From: Sepioteuthis lessoniana
Lineage: Eukaryota > Mollusca > Cephalopoda > Myopsida > Loliginidae
Direction: 5' to 3'
Assembly (NCBI GenBank): GCA_963585895.1
Contig: OY757921.1
Span: 50,809,949 to 50,873,948, forward strand
Length of the DNA stretch: 64,000 nucleotides
Shown here: in pieces, positions 33,252 to 44,556 of the stretch
Numbering within the stretch: position 1 is the first letter of the stretch
Layout: each line of letters starts with the position of its first letter
Notes under the pieces: model-generated
Told to the model about the DNA's origin: nothing
The model's input: the letters and a program-made list of their open reading frames with translations, nothing else
Database searches by the model: none
Position numbers and translations under genes: made by a program

Positions 33252-33521
33252 CATGTCATCATCAGGGGAGGACTTCTTACAAAAGTGATGTAACTTTTGT
33301 AATTTTTGCACTACATATTAGGAACATACAACCCAAACTTAACAGAATTAATTTTCAAACCAGTGCTAATGTACTTAAATGTCTTTAGCTGCTGACATTA
33401 TTTATAGAAACAAATTTAAAAGTAAACGCTACACACTGCAACGGTACAGGCGCTCTTCTTCAAAGCAGTAATATACATACAAAAGTTACATCACTTTTGT
33501 AAGAGATCCTCCCCTGATGAT
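33252..33521. repeat. Fold-back family member, partial
   Basis: Shows a short inverted pair: the block around 'catcaggggaggacttc' and 'acaaaagtgatgtaactt' (33252-33310) recurs inverted at 33478-33521. The middle ('ctaatgtacttaaatgtc') matches the centre of the complete member at 47383-48062. The outer left arm is missing; right-arm sequence continues to about 33650 and ends at an AT array. Confidence 0.75.
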
Positions 33522-33648
33522 GGCTTAAAGTCGGGTAGAAATTACTTGGGAAATAAATAATTATGGAAGACACATCAACCGATTCCCGCCGAATATTATA
33601 AAATCAATGCGGCAATATGTAGACAAATAATGTCTATTATGTTCAACG

Positions 33649-33650
<2 letters not shown>

Positions 33651-33702
<52 letters not shown>
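33651..33702. repeat. (AT)n array
   Basis: About 50 bp, at the right end of the fold-back family member. Confidence 0.95.
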
Positions 33703-33705
<3 letters not shown>

Positions 33706-33803
33706 CCTAGTTAAATTGTCATTATAAATTTATTTTGCCGCAGAATATTATTATATTCTCTGTCTCGTCAGATGACTTTTATATGTTAGAATACATGTTA
33801 AAC

Positions 33804-33804
<1 letters not shown>

Positions 33805-33860
<56 letters not shown>
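33805..33860. repeat. (GA)n array
   Basis: About 56 bp of GA dinucleotides. Confidence 0.95.
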
Positions 33861-33863
<3 letters not shown>

Positions 33864-34459
33864 TGGTATTAAAAAACCACAATGCTTGAGATGCCAGAAA
33901 ACACAAAATAATCAAACCTCGATTTATATTTTATCTTTTTCTAACAGATTTAATTATATTTTTATTCGTACGATTACGTCACATTGATCCTTGGAAAAAG
34001 TGCCGGGCAAAGACACTTTGATGCGACAAAAGAAAGAGAAAAAACAAACAAATAAAAGAACAAACAAAAATCTTGGAATACATCGATTGAAATGTGATTG
34101 TTTGATGTAAGATCTTTATTATTTGAAACGTTGGTACCACTCTTCCCATTGTGTAAGACTCAAACAATTCTACGTTTAAGCTTACAGCAACCTCTTCAAG
34201 CTCAATAACTATCGATTCTAAACTTCAATAAATAACTCATAAAAAAGATAATAATAGTGAATTGGATGCTTTATGATATTGGCACAATATTCTTTTAATG
34301 CTAAACATGCAATGATATACAGTACGTCATATTGCAATATTATTTAGATAAGATATATGTTGGAGCATTATGTCTGAAGTCACCGATGAAAAAAAGAAGA
34401 TTTTATATTCAGAAGTATTCACTTTTCAACATAATCTTCCTCTTTTTTAAAGAACATTA

Positions 34460-34461
<2 letters not shown>

Positions 34462-34508
<47 letters not shown>
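34462..34508. repeat. (AT)n array
   Basis: About 47 bp of AT dinucleotides in unassigned DNA. Confidence 0.95.
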
Positions 34509-34510
<2 letters not shown>

Positions 34511-34782
34511 AAAGTTAATTCAGATAAGAGACTTTTTTAAAAACAGCAAAATACTTTTTTTTCGATTTTTTTTACACAGATGTAAATTCTGCATTGTTTA
34601 GAATTGATTTCGAGGAAAAAAATATTTCAGTCTCGCAAGAATATTTGTTTTGAGGCTATTCAGTCTTTTGTGACACGAAAGAACCCATCACTATTGATTT
34701 TTTGAGAAAGAACCAACTGTAAACAATATTTCCAATTGCTAACTTTTTAAGCAAAATTCACCTTAATTATTGAATGAAAGTA

Positions 34783-34819
<37 letters not shown>

Positions 34820-34868
34820 CTCCCTCTCTCGGTCTCTCTATATATATAGGTTGATTTCTTCCTTTAAT

Positions 34869-34921
<53 letters not shown>
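34783..34921. repeat. (CTAT)n and (AT)n arrays
   Basis: About 37 bp of CTAT units, a spacer resembling a reversed M tail ('ggttgatttcttcctttaa', 'tggcatat'), then about 50 bp of AT. Confidence 0.9.
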
Positions 34922-34923
<2 letters not shown>

Positions 34924-34939
34924 CTTTAGATTCGGTCGA

Positions 34940-36610
34940 TTCCTTGGTTGTAATCTCATTAAATGGTTGTATGGTAGATTCTTATGGTTGTAATCTAATT
35001 AAATCAGTGACAGTACAACCGTTTTGATAACTAGTTGGGTATTGTAAAGAAGCAAGCCTTGGGTAAACATGGTTTCAAGATTTTGCTTTTTCAAGCCTAG
35101 TTGCCCACTAAAACTTTCCTGCACAATCTCTTTCCTGGTCAATTATTTTTATTTAGTTACTTACATCAAACATGACGTGAACATTTCAAATAAAAAATCA
35201 GCAAATATCTATGCATCAAGCTGCTGGTCTATTGGTCTCACGTCATGATTTAATTTAAGAAATTTTTGGTGCTTCTCATAAAATTTGCTTAATATTTCAA
35301 ATTGGAATTTGTGAACTTTTTTATCGAAAGTTTTTACGTGTATAAAACAATAAAGAACGTGAATCACTAAGATAAAAATGGGAAAGTAGGATGAGAAAGG
35401 ATAATGAAAAGAAATACACAAAGAAAGAAAAGAAGGAAGAAAGGATTGAGGAATGAAATAACGGCTTTTTAAGGTATCTGATTGTTATGAACAGCTTGCA
35501 AGATTTAACAAGATCAATTGATTCAGTCAAAATAACTCACCGAGATTTGTAAGTTTTCCCTGCATTCAACATATCATGTTTTATTTTGTTTAAAAATATT
35601 TTCTTAAATTTAACGGAACCGTTACCAGGAACGGACTGAACGTTAATAGGTTTCTTGATGTGTGAATTTTGAAGGTAACAATATTAATGTATCCCTGTAG
35701 GTTAAGTTTTTCTCAGCGATGTTTGTTCACCTTGAAATGCCTGCAATCCATATTGAAGATCAGGAAAAAAGTTACCATACTTCATTACACTTAATATTAT
35801 CCTTTTCTTTTAAGCCCAAGTCCAATGCTTACGAGTTTCAATGGACAGACATGGAAAAATCAAAAAAAGTCGAAAGGAAAGAAAAATTGGTTGTATATGA
35901 GTAAAAGAGATTTCTACATATCTAAAAAAAAACTTATGTGGCAAACAAGATTTTTGTGGCTAAAGTTACGATTAAGAATTAGAAAATGTTATGCCTGGTG
36001 TGTGGAAAAACTTTTTTTTTACTATGTATCGATTAGAATGATAGAATGTAGAAAGAAAACTCGGTCGAGACAAATTATTATTGGATGAGTAAACTTTCTC
36101 TCTTACTCGACCATTATTTTAATATGTGATATAAATATCTTATTCTGATACACACACGCGCGCATATATATATATATATATATATATCATTAAACATGAA
36201 AATATGTATTTTAAAAGTTTTGGTTAAGTGAAACATTTCAGCACAAACTGAATATCTGATGAACATTTTTCAATACTTTTCAAAACACAGTACCAATATG
36301 TAATCAGTAGAAAAGGGGAACTTGATAAAATATTTTCATGGTCATTCCATTTGTAAAATGGAATTCAGTACAAGTTTCAGTAGAATGATCTCTCTTGTCT
36401 GTCACGTCAGTCAAAGGCAATATCGATCCTATTCAAAATTTAATCTTACGATAAGAAATAATTTTTGACATTTTGTTATGTTTTCATCTCTTTGCTTTAA
36501 AGATTATATTGTTCAAATGCTTGAACTCACGAAGCTATACACCCCTGAAGCCTTTCCCTGAAGTTCTTTTGTGATCAAACAAGTCATTGCCTTTGGTATA
36601 TTTTTGGCCT
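34940..36610. other. No gene seen
   Basis: AT-rich DNA with a small internal duplication ('ggttgtaatct' plus 'attaaat') at about 34945 and 34986 and a short (TA)n at 36165-36187. Open frames here are short and motif-free. Confidence 0.4.
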
Positions 36611-37422
36611 TGTTATGGGATAGAAATAAAGACACAAGAAAAGAATTAAGTTAAACAAATATATTAGTAAAGAATAGTAATACAACGTATACAAATGAGA
36701 GGGTTACCAGCGAGATTGTTTCGATCCGACTGCAAGGGCTGTCAGCTGGAATACTGCCTCCTGCCTAAGAGCATTGCCTGCTGCTATTTATAGCTGGGAG
36801 AATTCATACGTGCATGGATAAAATATCATAACAGTATTGCTACAACTTCCTGGCGAAAAAGATCTTTCAGTTGTTGCGTAGCCATATACACGAATATGGC
36901 CATGTGCGAAATAGACATGTAATGTTCATAACAATAGAACATATAAAGAACATAGGAATCTCGGCATTCGAAAACACGTAACGACTTCTTGTTCAGGTAC
37001 GAAACCTTTTTATTAACTTTGAGTTAAAGGTTTCGACGTAAGGAGGAGAGACACAATCTTCTATGCTGTCTTATTCATTTGGCCCCCAACTCGAGCGGCC
37101 CCCATCGGGCGGACGTTCGCCTCGCGCCTGCGAGCTCCAAAATCGATCCTTCTTGTTTGGCGTCTAAAACCCGACTCTTATTTTCTTCAAATTCTCACGC
37201 AAACTTCCGCGTGCTTCCGGTGCGTGACGTCACCCGCACCTTGTCACCCAGTATCGTCTCGGACTGTTATGACATCTGAGTGACACCTCCATCCGCTCGC
37301 GCGCACCCGCGTTAACACCTGCTTCAATCTTACACCCAACCAACCCATGTGCTGAGCCGAAAGGTTCTCAGCCTAACTAAACTCAAAGGCATGAACCGAA
37401 ATCCCTCGGCTATTTCATAACA
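36611..37422 (-). repeat. LTR of a retrotransposon (solo or 3' LTR)
   Basis: An 812-bp block bounded by the inverted ends TGTTATG and CATAACA, read on the minus strand from 37422 to 36611. The U3-like part (37040-37420) is strikingly rich in G+C and CpG and holds a perfect CRE palindrome TGACGTCA at 37225-37232. A TATAAATA box lies at 36785-36792 on the minus strand, a usual promoter position, and AATAAA-type signals follow. Just outside the 37422 end, the minus strand reads 'gtagggggcagacag', which could be a polypurine tract. That would make this a 3' LTR with a short internal remnant. No target duplication was found. Family is not determined; gypsy is likely. Confidence 0.7.
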
Positions 37423-37930
37423 CAGTTTGTTAACTGTCTGCCCCCTACGTTAAAAGACTCGATCATTTGTGTATCCCCATTGCAAAAGAAATAACCGCTG
37501 CCTTACAATGATAGCTTCACCATTCTTAAATAATGATTCAGTCGCTAACACACGATGTTCATTATCTCACGCCATGAAGTCAACTAAAATTACATGATTG
37601 CAGTTGCGCAATGATAAAGCCAGCACCTCTTAACTACTAACTGCACTTGTGCTACAGCAATTTTAAACCTGGGAGATGGTCCTGCTGGAACCTTTATACA
37701 CACACGGACAGACTCACACATATATGTATGTGTGAGTGCATGCGTGTGCGCATATATGTATGTGTTTGTGTGCGTGTGTTTGCGTTTTAATGAACTTTCA
37801 GAAGAAAACGAAAACAGTGGTCTATATTATATAAATATAGCAATGTGCAATTGATATTACATGTTAAACCTCACAGAAGTTTTCCTTCTATTTAGATTTC
37901 ATAAATCTTATTCCTCCGGTAGGCAGCAAA
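37423..37930. other. Possible internal remnant of LTR element
   Basis: Adjoins the LTR. On the minus strand it would be the 3' end of the retrotransposon interior, but no coding frame is recognisable. A (CA)n-like stretch lies near 37700-37790. Confidence 0.35.
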
Positions 37931-37934
37931 GTGA

Positions 37935-38356
37935 ATGAAATATATCATCATCATCATCTTGTCGCACCATCAGCACGGATATCCATGACCTTCTCTCGCC
38001 ACCACTCCCTATCGTTCATCGCTTCCGGTACAGAGCTGCTGTATGTAGCTTCGAGCTGGCTGCCCTGCTTTTGAACGTCCATGTGAAGGGGTCCATTGGA
38101 GTACATCACTTATGAACTAGTCCCTACTTCTCCAGCATGCCTGGTTCGTCTAACTTGGATAGTCTTCGTGATGGGTGGTAGGTGGCCATACAACTGCTGC
38201 TTTGTGGGGTGTTGCTTCCAGGACTTGTTCAATATTACTTGCAACATTCTTGTGTAGTTGCCGTAAAGCTTTTTCTCCATCCTTTTAGTTAGCGTCCATG
38301 TTGTGCATCCATATAGCAGTATCGACGCGATCACTGCTTGAAAGAAACTGCGTTTC

Positions 38357-38358
<2 letters not shown>
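37935..38358 (-). pseudogene. RTE-like LINE, 3' end copy
   Basis: Minus-strand 3' end of an RTE-like non-LTR element. The open frame starting at 38358 reads 'MKRSFFQAVIASILLYGC', 'LTKRMEKKLYGNYTRML', 'LNKSWKQHPTKQQLYGHL' and 'TKTIQVRRTRHAG' before shifting frame. Nucleotide homology continues to an (ATG)-type 3' tail at about 37935-37955. The 5' truncation point abuts an AT array at 38358. The same region exists at 44.56-44.95 kb, but that copy lacks the segment 'MKRSFFQ...GNYT'. Confidence 0.85.

Positions 38359-38404
<46 letters not shown>
38358..38404. repeat. (AT)n array
   Basis: About 47 bp, between a truncated RTE copy and a fold-back family member. Confidence 0.95.
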
Positions 38405-38407
<3 letters not shown>

Positions 38408-38759
38408 AAAACAAAAGTTACATCGGTTTTGTAATAGATCCTCCCCTGATGATGGCCCAAAGTCGAGCAGAAAGTACTTGGGATATATGGACAGTACATA
38501 AATCAGTTCCCACCGATGTTTAACGAAATTTGTATAAATGAAGAAATGCTGCCAAAATACACATATTTTAAACTCCTTGATCCTACAGGTCATAAATATA
38601 AAAGCACTTTGGAATACAGATGTGATCTCGTGAAGAGACAAATTACGCTATGGAAGAATAATATCAATACACTCAATCTTGACTCACAAAAACGCTCTTA
38701 CATAGTAGTAAAATGCAAAAACAAAATTTACATCACTTTTGTAATAGATCCTCCCCTAA

Positions 38760-38762
<3 letters not shown>
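38405..38762 (+). repeat. Fold-back family member, direct-repeat form
   Basis: Begins and ends with the same block ('acaaaagttacatc', 'agatcctcccctgatga' at 38410-38455; near-identical at 38722-38762) in direct orientation. The middle carries an open frame from 38516, 'MFNEICINEEMLPKYTYF' then 'YRCDLVKRQITLWKNN', that stays open to the following AT array. The peptide has an ordinary amino-acid composition, unlike other short frames here, but no family is recognised. Confidence 0.65.

Positions 38763-38815
<53 letters not shown>
38762..38815. repeat. (AT)n array
   Basis: About 53 bp at the right end of the fold-back family member. Confidence 0.95.
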
Positions 38816-38818
<3 letters not shown>

Positions 38819-38913
38819 CATTATAACCATAAATATTATAAGCTTGTGGTTGCTCAAATTGGTAAGAAAGAATTTGCAAGAACTATCCGGTGCTCTAAAA
38901 AGCTGAACCTATT

Positions 38914-38976
38914 AAAAATTATTAACCTTTCTACTTGAAACTTTTAGAGTTTCAAGTAGAAAGGTTAATAATTTTT
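38914..38976. repeat. Perfect 28-bp inverted repeat
   Basis: Arms 38914-38941 and 38949-38976 are exact reverse complements around the 7-base loop TTTTAGA. Nothing nearby marks it as a terminator or a gene. Confidence 0.95.
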
Positions 38977-39025
38977 TCATGGCTAATGCTTAATATCGTG
39001 GCACTTTTTATATTCTAAATTTTAT

Positions 39026-39029
<4 letters not shown>

Positions 39030-39118
<89 letters not shown>
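39030..39118. repeat. (CA)n(TA)n array
   Basis: About 43 bp CA followed by about 45 bp TA. Confidence 0.95.
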
Positions 39119-39119
<1 letters not shown>

Positions 39120-39327
39120 TATTTTTTGAACAAGTCTCTAGACTACCATTGTTAGTTATTAGTTCAATTTTGATAGAAACTTTTCCCTGCCTAATTTTCG
39201 ATGTAAATGACGGATTGAGAAATGTTTTACAAAATGAATTGTCATGAAAAAAGATAATGTTGAAAAAAAATTGTTAAATAAACGTATACATAAATATTTC
39301 CTGCAATTTTGTTCAGAAAGTAGTTAC

Positions 39328-39329
<2 letters not shown>

Positions 39330-39407
<78 letters not shown>
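39330..39407. repeat. (CA)n(TA)n array
   Basis: About 30 bp CA followed by about 47 bp TA, a second array of the same type 210 bp after the first. Confidence 0.95.
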
Positions 39408-39412
<5 letters not shown>

Positions 39413-39489
39413 TTAGTTATCAAAGCTTTCTTATCGATTTCTTTGATGCTGCATATGAACCAAATTAATCTTTTTCAAATAGAAGAAAA

Positions 39490-39930
39490 CGATTTACCTT
39501 ATCATTTACGAAAAACAGGAAAAGAAGGAAAGTTAAAATAAAAATGAATAATTAAAGAAAGAAAGAAAGAAAATACTAAATTTTTCCTGAAAGAAAGACG
39601 ACTGGAAAAATTGAGAATTTGCGAAAGAAAGCCAGAATGCAAGAAAGAATAAAAGGATAGAAGAAAGAAAGAAAATGCTGAAAGAGTAAGAAAAATGAAA
39701 GATGCAAAAATAAAAGAAAAATACATTAATGGGAGAACGGAATGGGGAATAGAGAAAAAAAGGGAATAGAAATAGAAATAAACGAAAGAGAAAATAAATA
39801 AAGAAATAAAAGAAAGAGAAAAGAAATAAAGAGTTAAAAAAAGAGAAAATAAATAAAGAGATAAAAGAAAGAGAAGAGAAAAGAAAACGAGACAAAAATA
39901 TCTAAGAAAAGATAAAAATGATGAGAAACA
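39490..39930. repeat. Purine-rich (GAAA)n-like tract
   Basis: About 440 bp dominated by A and G on the plus strand with imperfect GAAA and AATAAAG units. Minus-strand frames rich in F, S and L across it are artefacts. Confidence 0.85.
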
Positions 39931-40051
39931 GAAATGTGGAAATGAAAACAGTTCTTTAGAAATTCAAAAAAACGCAAATAACCGTTTAGATATGAAAAAT
40001 CTTATAAAGAAATGTAAATGAAATAAAAAATATTGGGGTAAATAAATAAAA

Positions 40052-40056
<5 letters not shown>

Positions 40057-40097
<41 letters not shown>
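40057..40097. repeat. (TA)n array
   Basis: About 41 bp of TA dinucleotides. Confidence 0.95.
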
Positions 40098-40100
<3 letters not shown>

Positions 40101-40309
40101 TATATAAATAAACAGCGTTTTAATCTCTAAATCCCAGCGTTTTACAAATATTTTCTTTCATGGTTTACTTTTTTCATTCAATCGTTCAAACTGATTATCC
40201 ATTCAATTTTTTTATATTTTTTTTTTAATTAAAAACCAAAAACTTTTCCTTGTGATGCAGTTTTAGATCAACAGGAGTTTGTTGCTTTGTTCCAGAGAAA
40301 GGTTGGCAT

Positions 40310-40925
<616 letters not shown>

Positions 40926-41265
40926 GGAAATCTGACTTATTTAGCAACAATATATTTCTTCCTTAATTTATAGAATAATATGTCTGGCCGGTTTAGTAGT
41001 TGACATAATTGTATGATAAACATCATACTTGGGCTAATGCTTGATGTCCAAAGCCTAAATAACCATGTAAAAATAAAAATTTATTTTCCAAATTTTCAAA
41101 GCTATTAGGTCCTACCAATTTGGATGACTTGCACTCAGGACTCTTCTGATTTCTAGCCATCCATTAGACCCACAGTTATTATCAGCGTGACCTAGAATAT
41201 TCTTTGTTTTGCTGTAAATCTCTATATCTATGTCTGTATATATATATATATAAGGACGTGCTTTA

Positions 41266-41325
<60 letters not shown>

Positions 41326-41996
41326 TGAGATCACGTGTCTGAATATTTGACCCTTAGATTGTATGCAGGTTGACATACACGAATAATTATTTGATTTCTG
41401 AACGTAACTGAGTAACTGGTTGCACATTATTATTCAACGACTTTACAGCAAGAAAATGAATACATAGACTTTTATCATTAATCGGTTTTTATTCTTTATA
41501 ATTTCTAACATATATTTTTTCACTCGACCGATTAGGACTATTTTATACGAGCCATCAAATAAAATCTAAATAAAAGTCAATTGAAATCACACATTTTAAT
41601 GCAAGAAAAATAGAAGTGACGTGCTTGGTGGTGGAGAATACTTTCTTTTGAGGAACTGTAACGATTTTGATAGCCGAACTTATCACTTGTTGAGAAAATA
41701 GCAAAACTGAAGAAAAAGAAAACATGGAAAAACTGTGGTAGATATTTAATGAAGCAAATGAAATTGTCGCTGAAGATGAACTTAGTTAATTATATTCATC
41801 AAATCTGTCTCTCTGTGACGAAGTTGCGCAGCCAAATGGATTAGAAGAAATAGACACTGCTACAAACAAAATGGTGTCGGAAGTTAATTTCCAATAATAT
41901 TTGTACAGATAATTCATTTAGATATTGGACAGAGAGAGAGGGGGGTTAGCACATTAATACACTTAAGCACATAGCATAAAAGAATAAATCTCTCTT
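40926..41996. other. No gene seen; contains (TA)n at 41238-41325
   Basis: AT-rich DNA with a long TA array, interrupted once near 41252-41270. The words near 40980-41075 ('ctggccggtttagtagttg') hint at an old SINE head but were not called. Confidence 0.45.
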
Positions 41997-41998
41997 TC

Positions 41999-42075
41999 CC
42001 TCCCTCTCTCTCTCTCTCTCTATCTATCTCTGTATATATATATATATAATCAATCTGCGCTGACAACAAAAAGTT

Positions 42076-42128
<53 letters not shown>

Positions 42129-42170
42129 TCTCATTCTCTCTCTCTCCATCTATCGATCTATCTATCTATC
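41999..42170. repeat. (CT)n, (TA)n, (CA)n and (CTAT)n arrays
   Basis: A chain of simple repeats: CT/TATC and TA at 41999-42048, CA at 42077-42127, then CT and TATC units to about 42170. Confidence 0.95.
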
Positions 42171-42179
42171 CTTATCATT

Positions 42180-42315
42180 ATTCCTTCTTGACAGATACTC
42201 CAAATTACATCTAATGTCCACACATAGCTAATGTAAGACCTTGCTTGTTCTTCAACACTGACGCGTCCATGTGTAGAGGTCGATAGAAGAACGCTTCGTG
42301 AAACTTCTAGCTGCA
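42180..42315 (-). repeat. RTE-like LINE 3' end, degenerate
   Basis: Reverse-strand match to the RTE 3' end: 'catagctaatgtaagacct', 'acgcgtccatgtgtagagg' and 'gaagaacgcttcgtgaa'. Confidence 0.55.
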
Positions 42316-42454
42316 AGTTAAATGAAATTTTTTGTCGTTATCGCCTGTAAGGAAATACACATTCACTAATTTTCATAAAAATTCAATTTTTCTCGGAACC
42401 AATTATATAAGGATACATTATTTCAAGTGATATTTCATTTAATCAAAATGATAT

Positions 42455-42700
42455 GCACGCTTAGCGTAACAGTTGTCATAGAAATTAGAATCAATGACTT
42501 GTGTTCAAATCCTGGACGATGCTCTTTGTATTGTCTTTTACTTTAGTTCCTTAGGGAAATGCAGAAATCCATCTCTTCTCCATCAAGCTATACATAGATA
42601 ATTGGGTAGAGTGTGTTCTTTAGCCTTGGTAAAGCAACCAATCAATGAGAAGGAAAACTCTGAATCCAATGGCTGGATAAATAAATAATTAATTATTGCT
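42455..42700 (+). repeat. SINE-B copy
   Basis: B-box 'gtgttcaaatcctggac', body 'ccttagggaaatgcagaa', 'ctccatcaagctatacat' and 'gagaaggaaaactctgaat'. The A-box part is weak ('agcgtaacagttgtcata'). Confidence 0.7.
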
Positions 42701-42719
42701 CTCTTGTGTCAATCTAAAG

Positions 42720-42977
42720 TAAAATGAAGTTGGCGACCGTAGACGACTGTGATCCGAAGGCATCCTTTTCTATAGCTACTACACCGAGGCATTGAAGAGG
42801 GCGATACCCCTTTCCCTGGATTGCTCCAGTTTACCTTTGATTAGTACTTTATAATGCTGAGTGTTAAGCGAGGCATGATCAAGAATATTTTTTGAGTCTA
42901 AATATGACCTGAACTGGGATTGAACCCCGGTCTTCCAGGCCACTGGCGAACTTTCTACCCACTAGACCAATGGGCCG
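42720..42977 (-). repeat. SINE-A, complete copy
   Basis: On the minus strand from 42977: head 'cccattggtctagtgggtag', B-box 'ggggttcaatcccagtt', then body and 3' end 'tacggtcgccaacttc'. It directly abuts another SINE-A. Confidence 0.85.
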
Positions 42978-43241
42978 TTGAAAGTAAGAGTGCGACCATA
43001 GTCAAGAGCGACCGGAAGGAACCGTTTTTAATTGCTACTACACCAAGGTGTAAAGGAGGGCGTAACTTTTTTTCTTGGATGGCTCCACTTTACTCTTGAT
43101 ACGTACCATTATCATAATAATGCTGAGTGTTAAGCAAGTAGGTATCAAGCATCATTTTTTAGTCTTTGGTAAGACTAGACCTGGAATTGAACCTCAGTCT
43201 CTCGGACCATTTGCAAACAATATTACCCGCTAGTGTAAATT
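42978..43241 (-). repeat. SINE-A, second tandem copy
   Basis: The same family and strand as 42720-42977, but more diverged (B-box 'aggttcaattccaggt', 3' end 'actatggtcgcactctt'). The two form a head-to-tail pair with no gap, so one probably inserted at the end of the other. Confidence 0.8.
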
Positions 43242-43635
43242 GTATGCATTGCAAGAAGATTATTTTAGGAAGTTCCATTGTTAATAGGCACCTCGTAGTT
43301 CTGGTCCTGTGCTAAATTTGGTAAACTTTTGTAAACGTCAACAACTCAAATTCACATTAAAAAGTACCTGCAAAGAAAACAGCAATTTTCCATCAAAAGT
43401 TGAATTCGATATAGATGCCTAAACAATATTTTTCAGAGCTACATTTTATAGGGCAATTTTTAAAAATTTAACTCCATATCGTATTAATACTCTCCTCGAC
43501 AATTTTGTTAAACACTATTGCACGCTAACTCATGGAGAAACCAACGAGGAAAAATCTACATTCATCAGTTCTCTGTGGACACAGGATGCCGCCAAGAAAA
43601 TTTGCCAAGTGCGATGATCATTATAAATGGATGGA
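43242..43635. other. No gene seen
   Basis: Unassigned DNA. The 65-codon frame at 43518 runs into the following GA array and has no motif. Confidence 0.4.
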
Positions 43636-43655
43636 GAAAGAGAGAGAGAGAGAGT

Positions 43656-43695
<40 letters not shown>
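43636..43695. repeat. (GA)n(CAGA)n array
   Basis: About 35 bp GA-rich, then about 25 bp of CAGA units. Confidence 0.95.
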
Positions 43696-44044
43696 AAGTC
43701 AACGTAATTTTCTAAAAAAACCTATGTTGCTCTCTACAATTCATAAAATCATTTAAATGAATATTGAAAATATGAAAAAAATTGTAAGACACAAGATAAT
43801 TTTGTGGTAGAGTAGTGAATATGAAACTTACGAGCAAATTGAGAATATTAACAATGGATTTATTGCTATCGGTGTAATTATAGTTGAAATTTTCATGAAA
43901 AAAAAAAGAAAGAGAAATGAATAAATACATACACATTCATGTATTTACCCAATTTCTTCTCTGGGGCAGTTTTCGTAACGAGATCAAGTTTTAAGCACAA
44001 GCTAATAGGTTTGAATAAAGAGTTTTCCTTCTTCTGTACCACAA

Positions 44045-44215
44045 CAAAGTTAAAGCGCTCAGTCTACCCAACTTTTACCCGTAGCTGGAGAAAAAATTGC
44101 TGGATATATTCCTTTCCCAAGGTTATTACTGCTATGAGAAATGCAAACAGATTTACCAGGAGTTGAACTCGGATCGGTGTGTCCATGTCCTAAGACGATA
44201 ACGACTACAATATAA
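44045..44215 (-). repeat. SINE-B copy
   Basis: Reverse-strand family B: 'ttacccgtagctggagaa', 'cctttcccaaggttatta', 'atgagaaatgcaaacag' and, on the minus strand, a B-box 'gagttcaactcctgg'-like stretch. Confidence 0.65.
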
Positions 44216-44237
44216 GCATATAATTATATAGCCCTAT

Positions 44238-44266
44238 ATATATATATATATGTATATATATGTATA

Positions 44267-44301
<35 letters not shown>
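44238..44301. repeat. (TA)n with TG insert
   Basis: About 64 bp of TA repeats with a short TG section. Confidence 0.95.
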
Positions 44302-44556
44302 ATATACAAGATTCTGGAGTTGTTATCTTGGGAGTGCATACAAGATGTAACTGACAAAATATCTACAATATACAGGAAGTCTGCAAGGTCACAGAGGGAG
44401 TTTAAATCTTGAAAAGAAAACATTCCCGCACAACCAATACACACAGAGAACACATGTGATTTGATATCACTGACACTGATCAGACTAATATTTCAATCAG
44501 TCATGCCATACGTTTGACCATGAATATTTGGATGTTTTTGAATTGTATATAAATCA

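Noticed and set aside
36611..37422. CpG-rich stretch as the promoter island of a host gene
   Set aside because: The TGTTATG...CATAACA ends and the TATA position show it is an LTR; no host exon follows on either side.
39502..39895. Hydrophobic-looking minus-strand frames of 74 and 120 codons
   Set aside because: Produced by the purine-rich (GAAA)n-like tract, not by a membrane protein gene.
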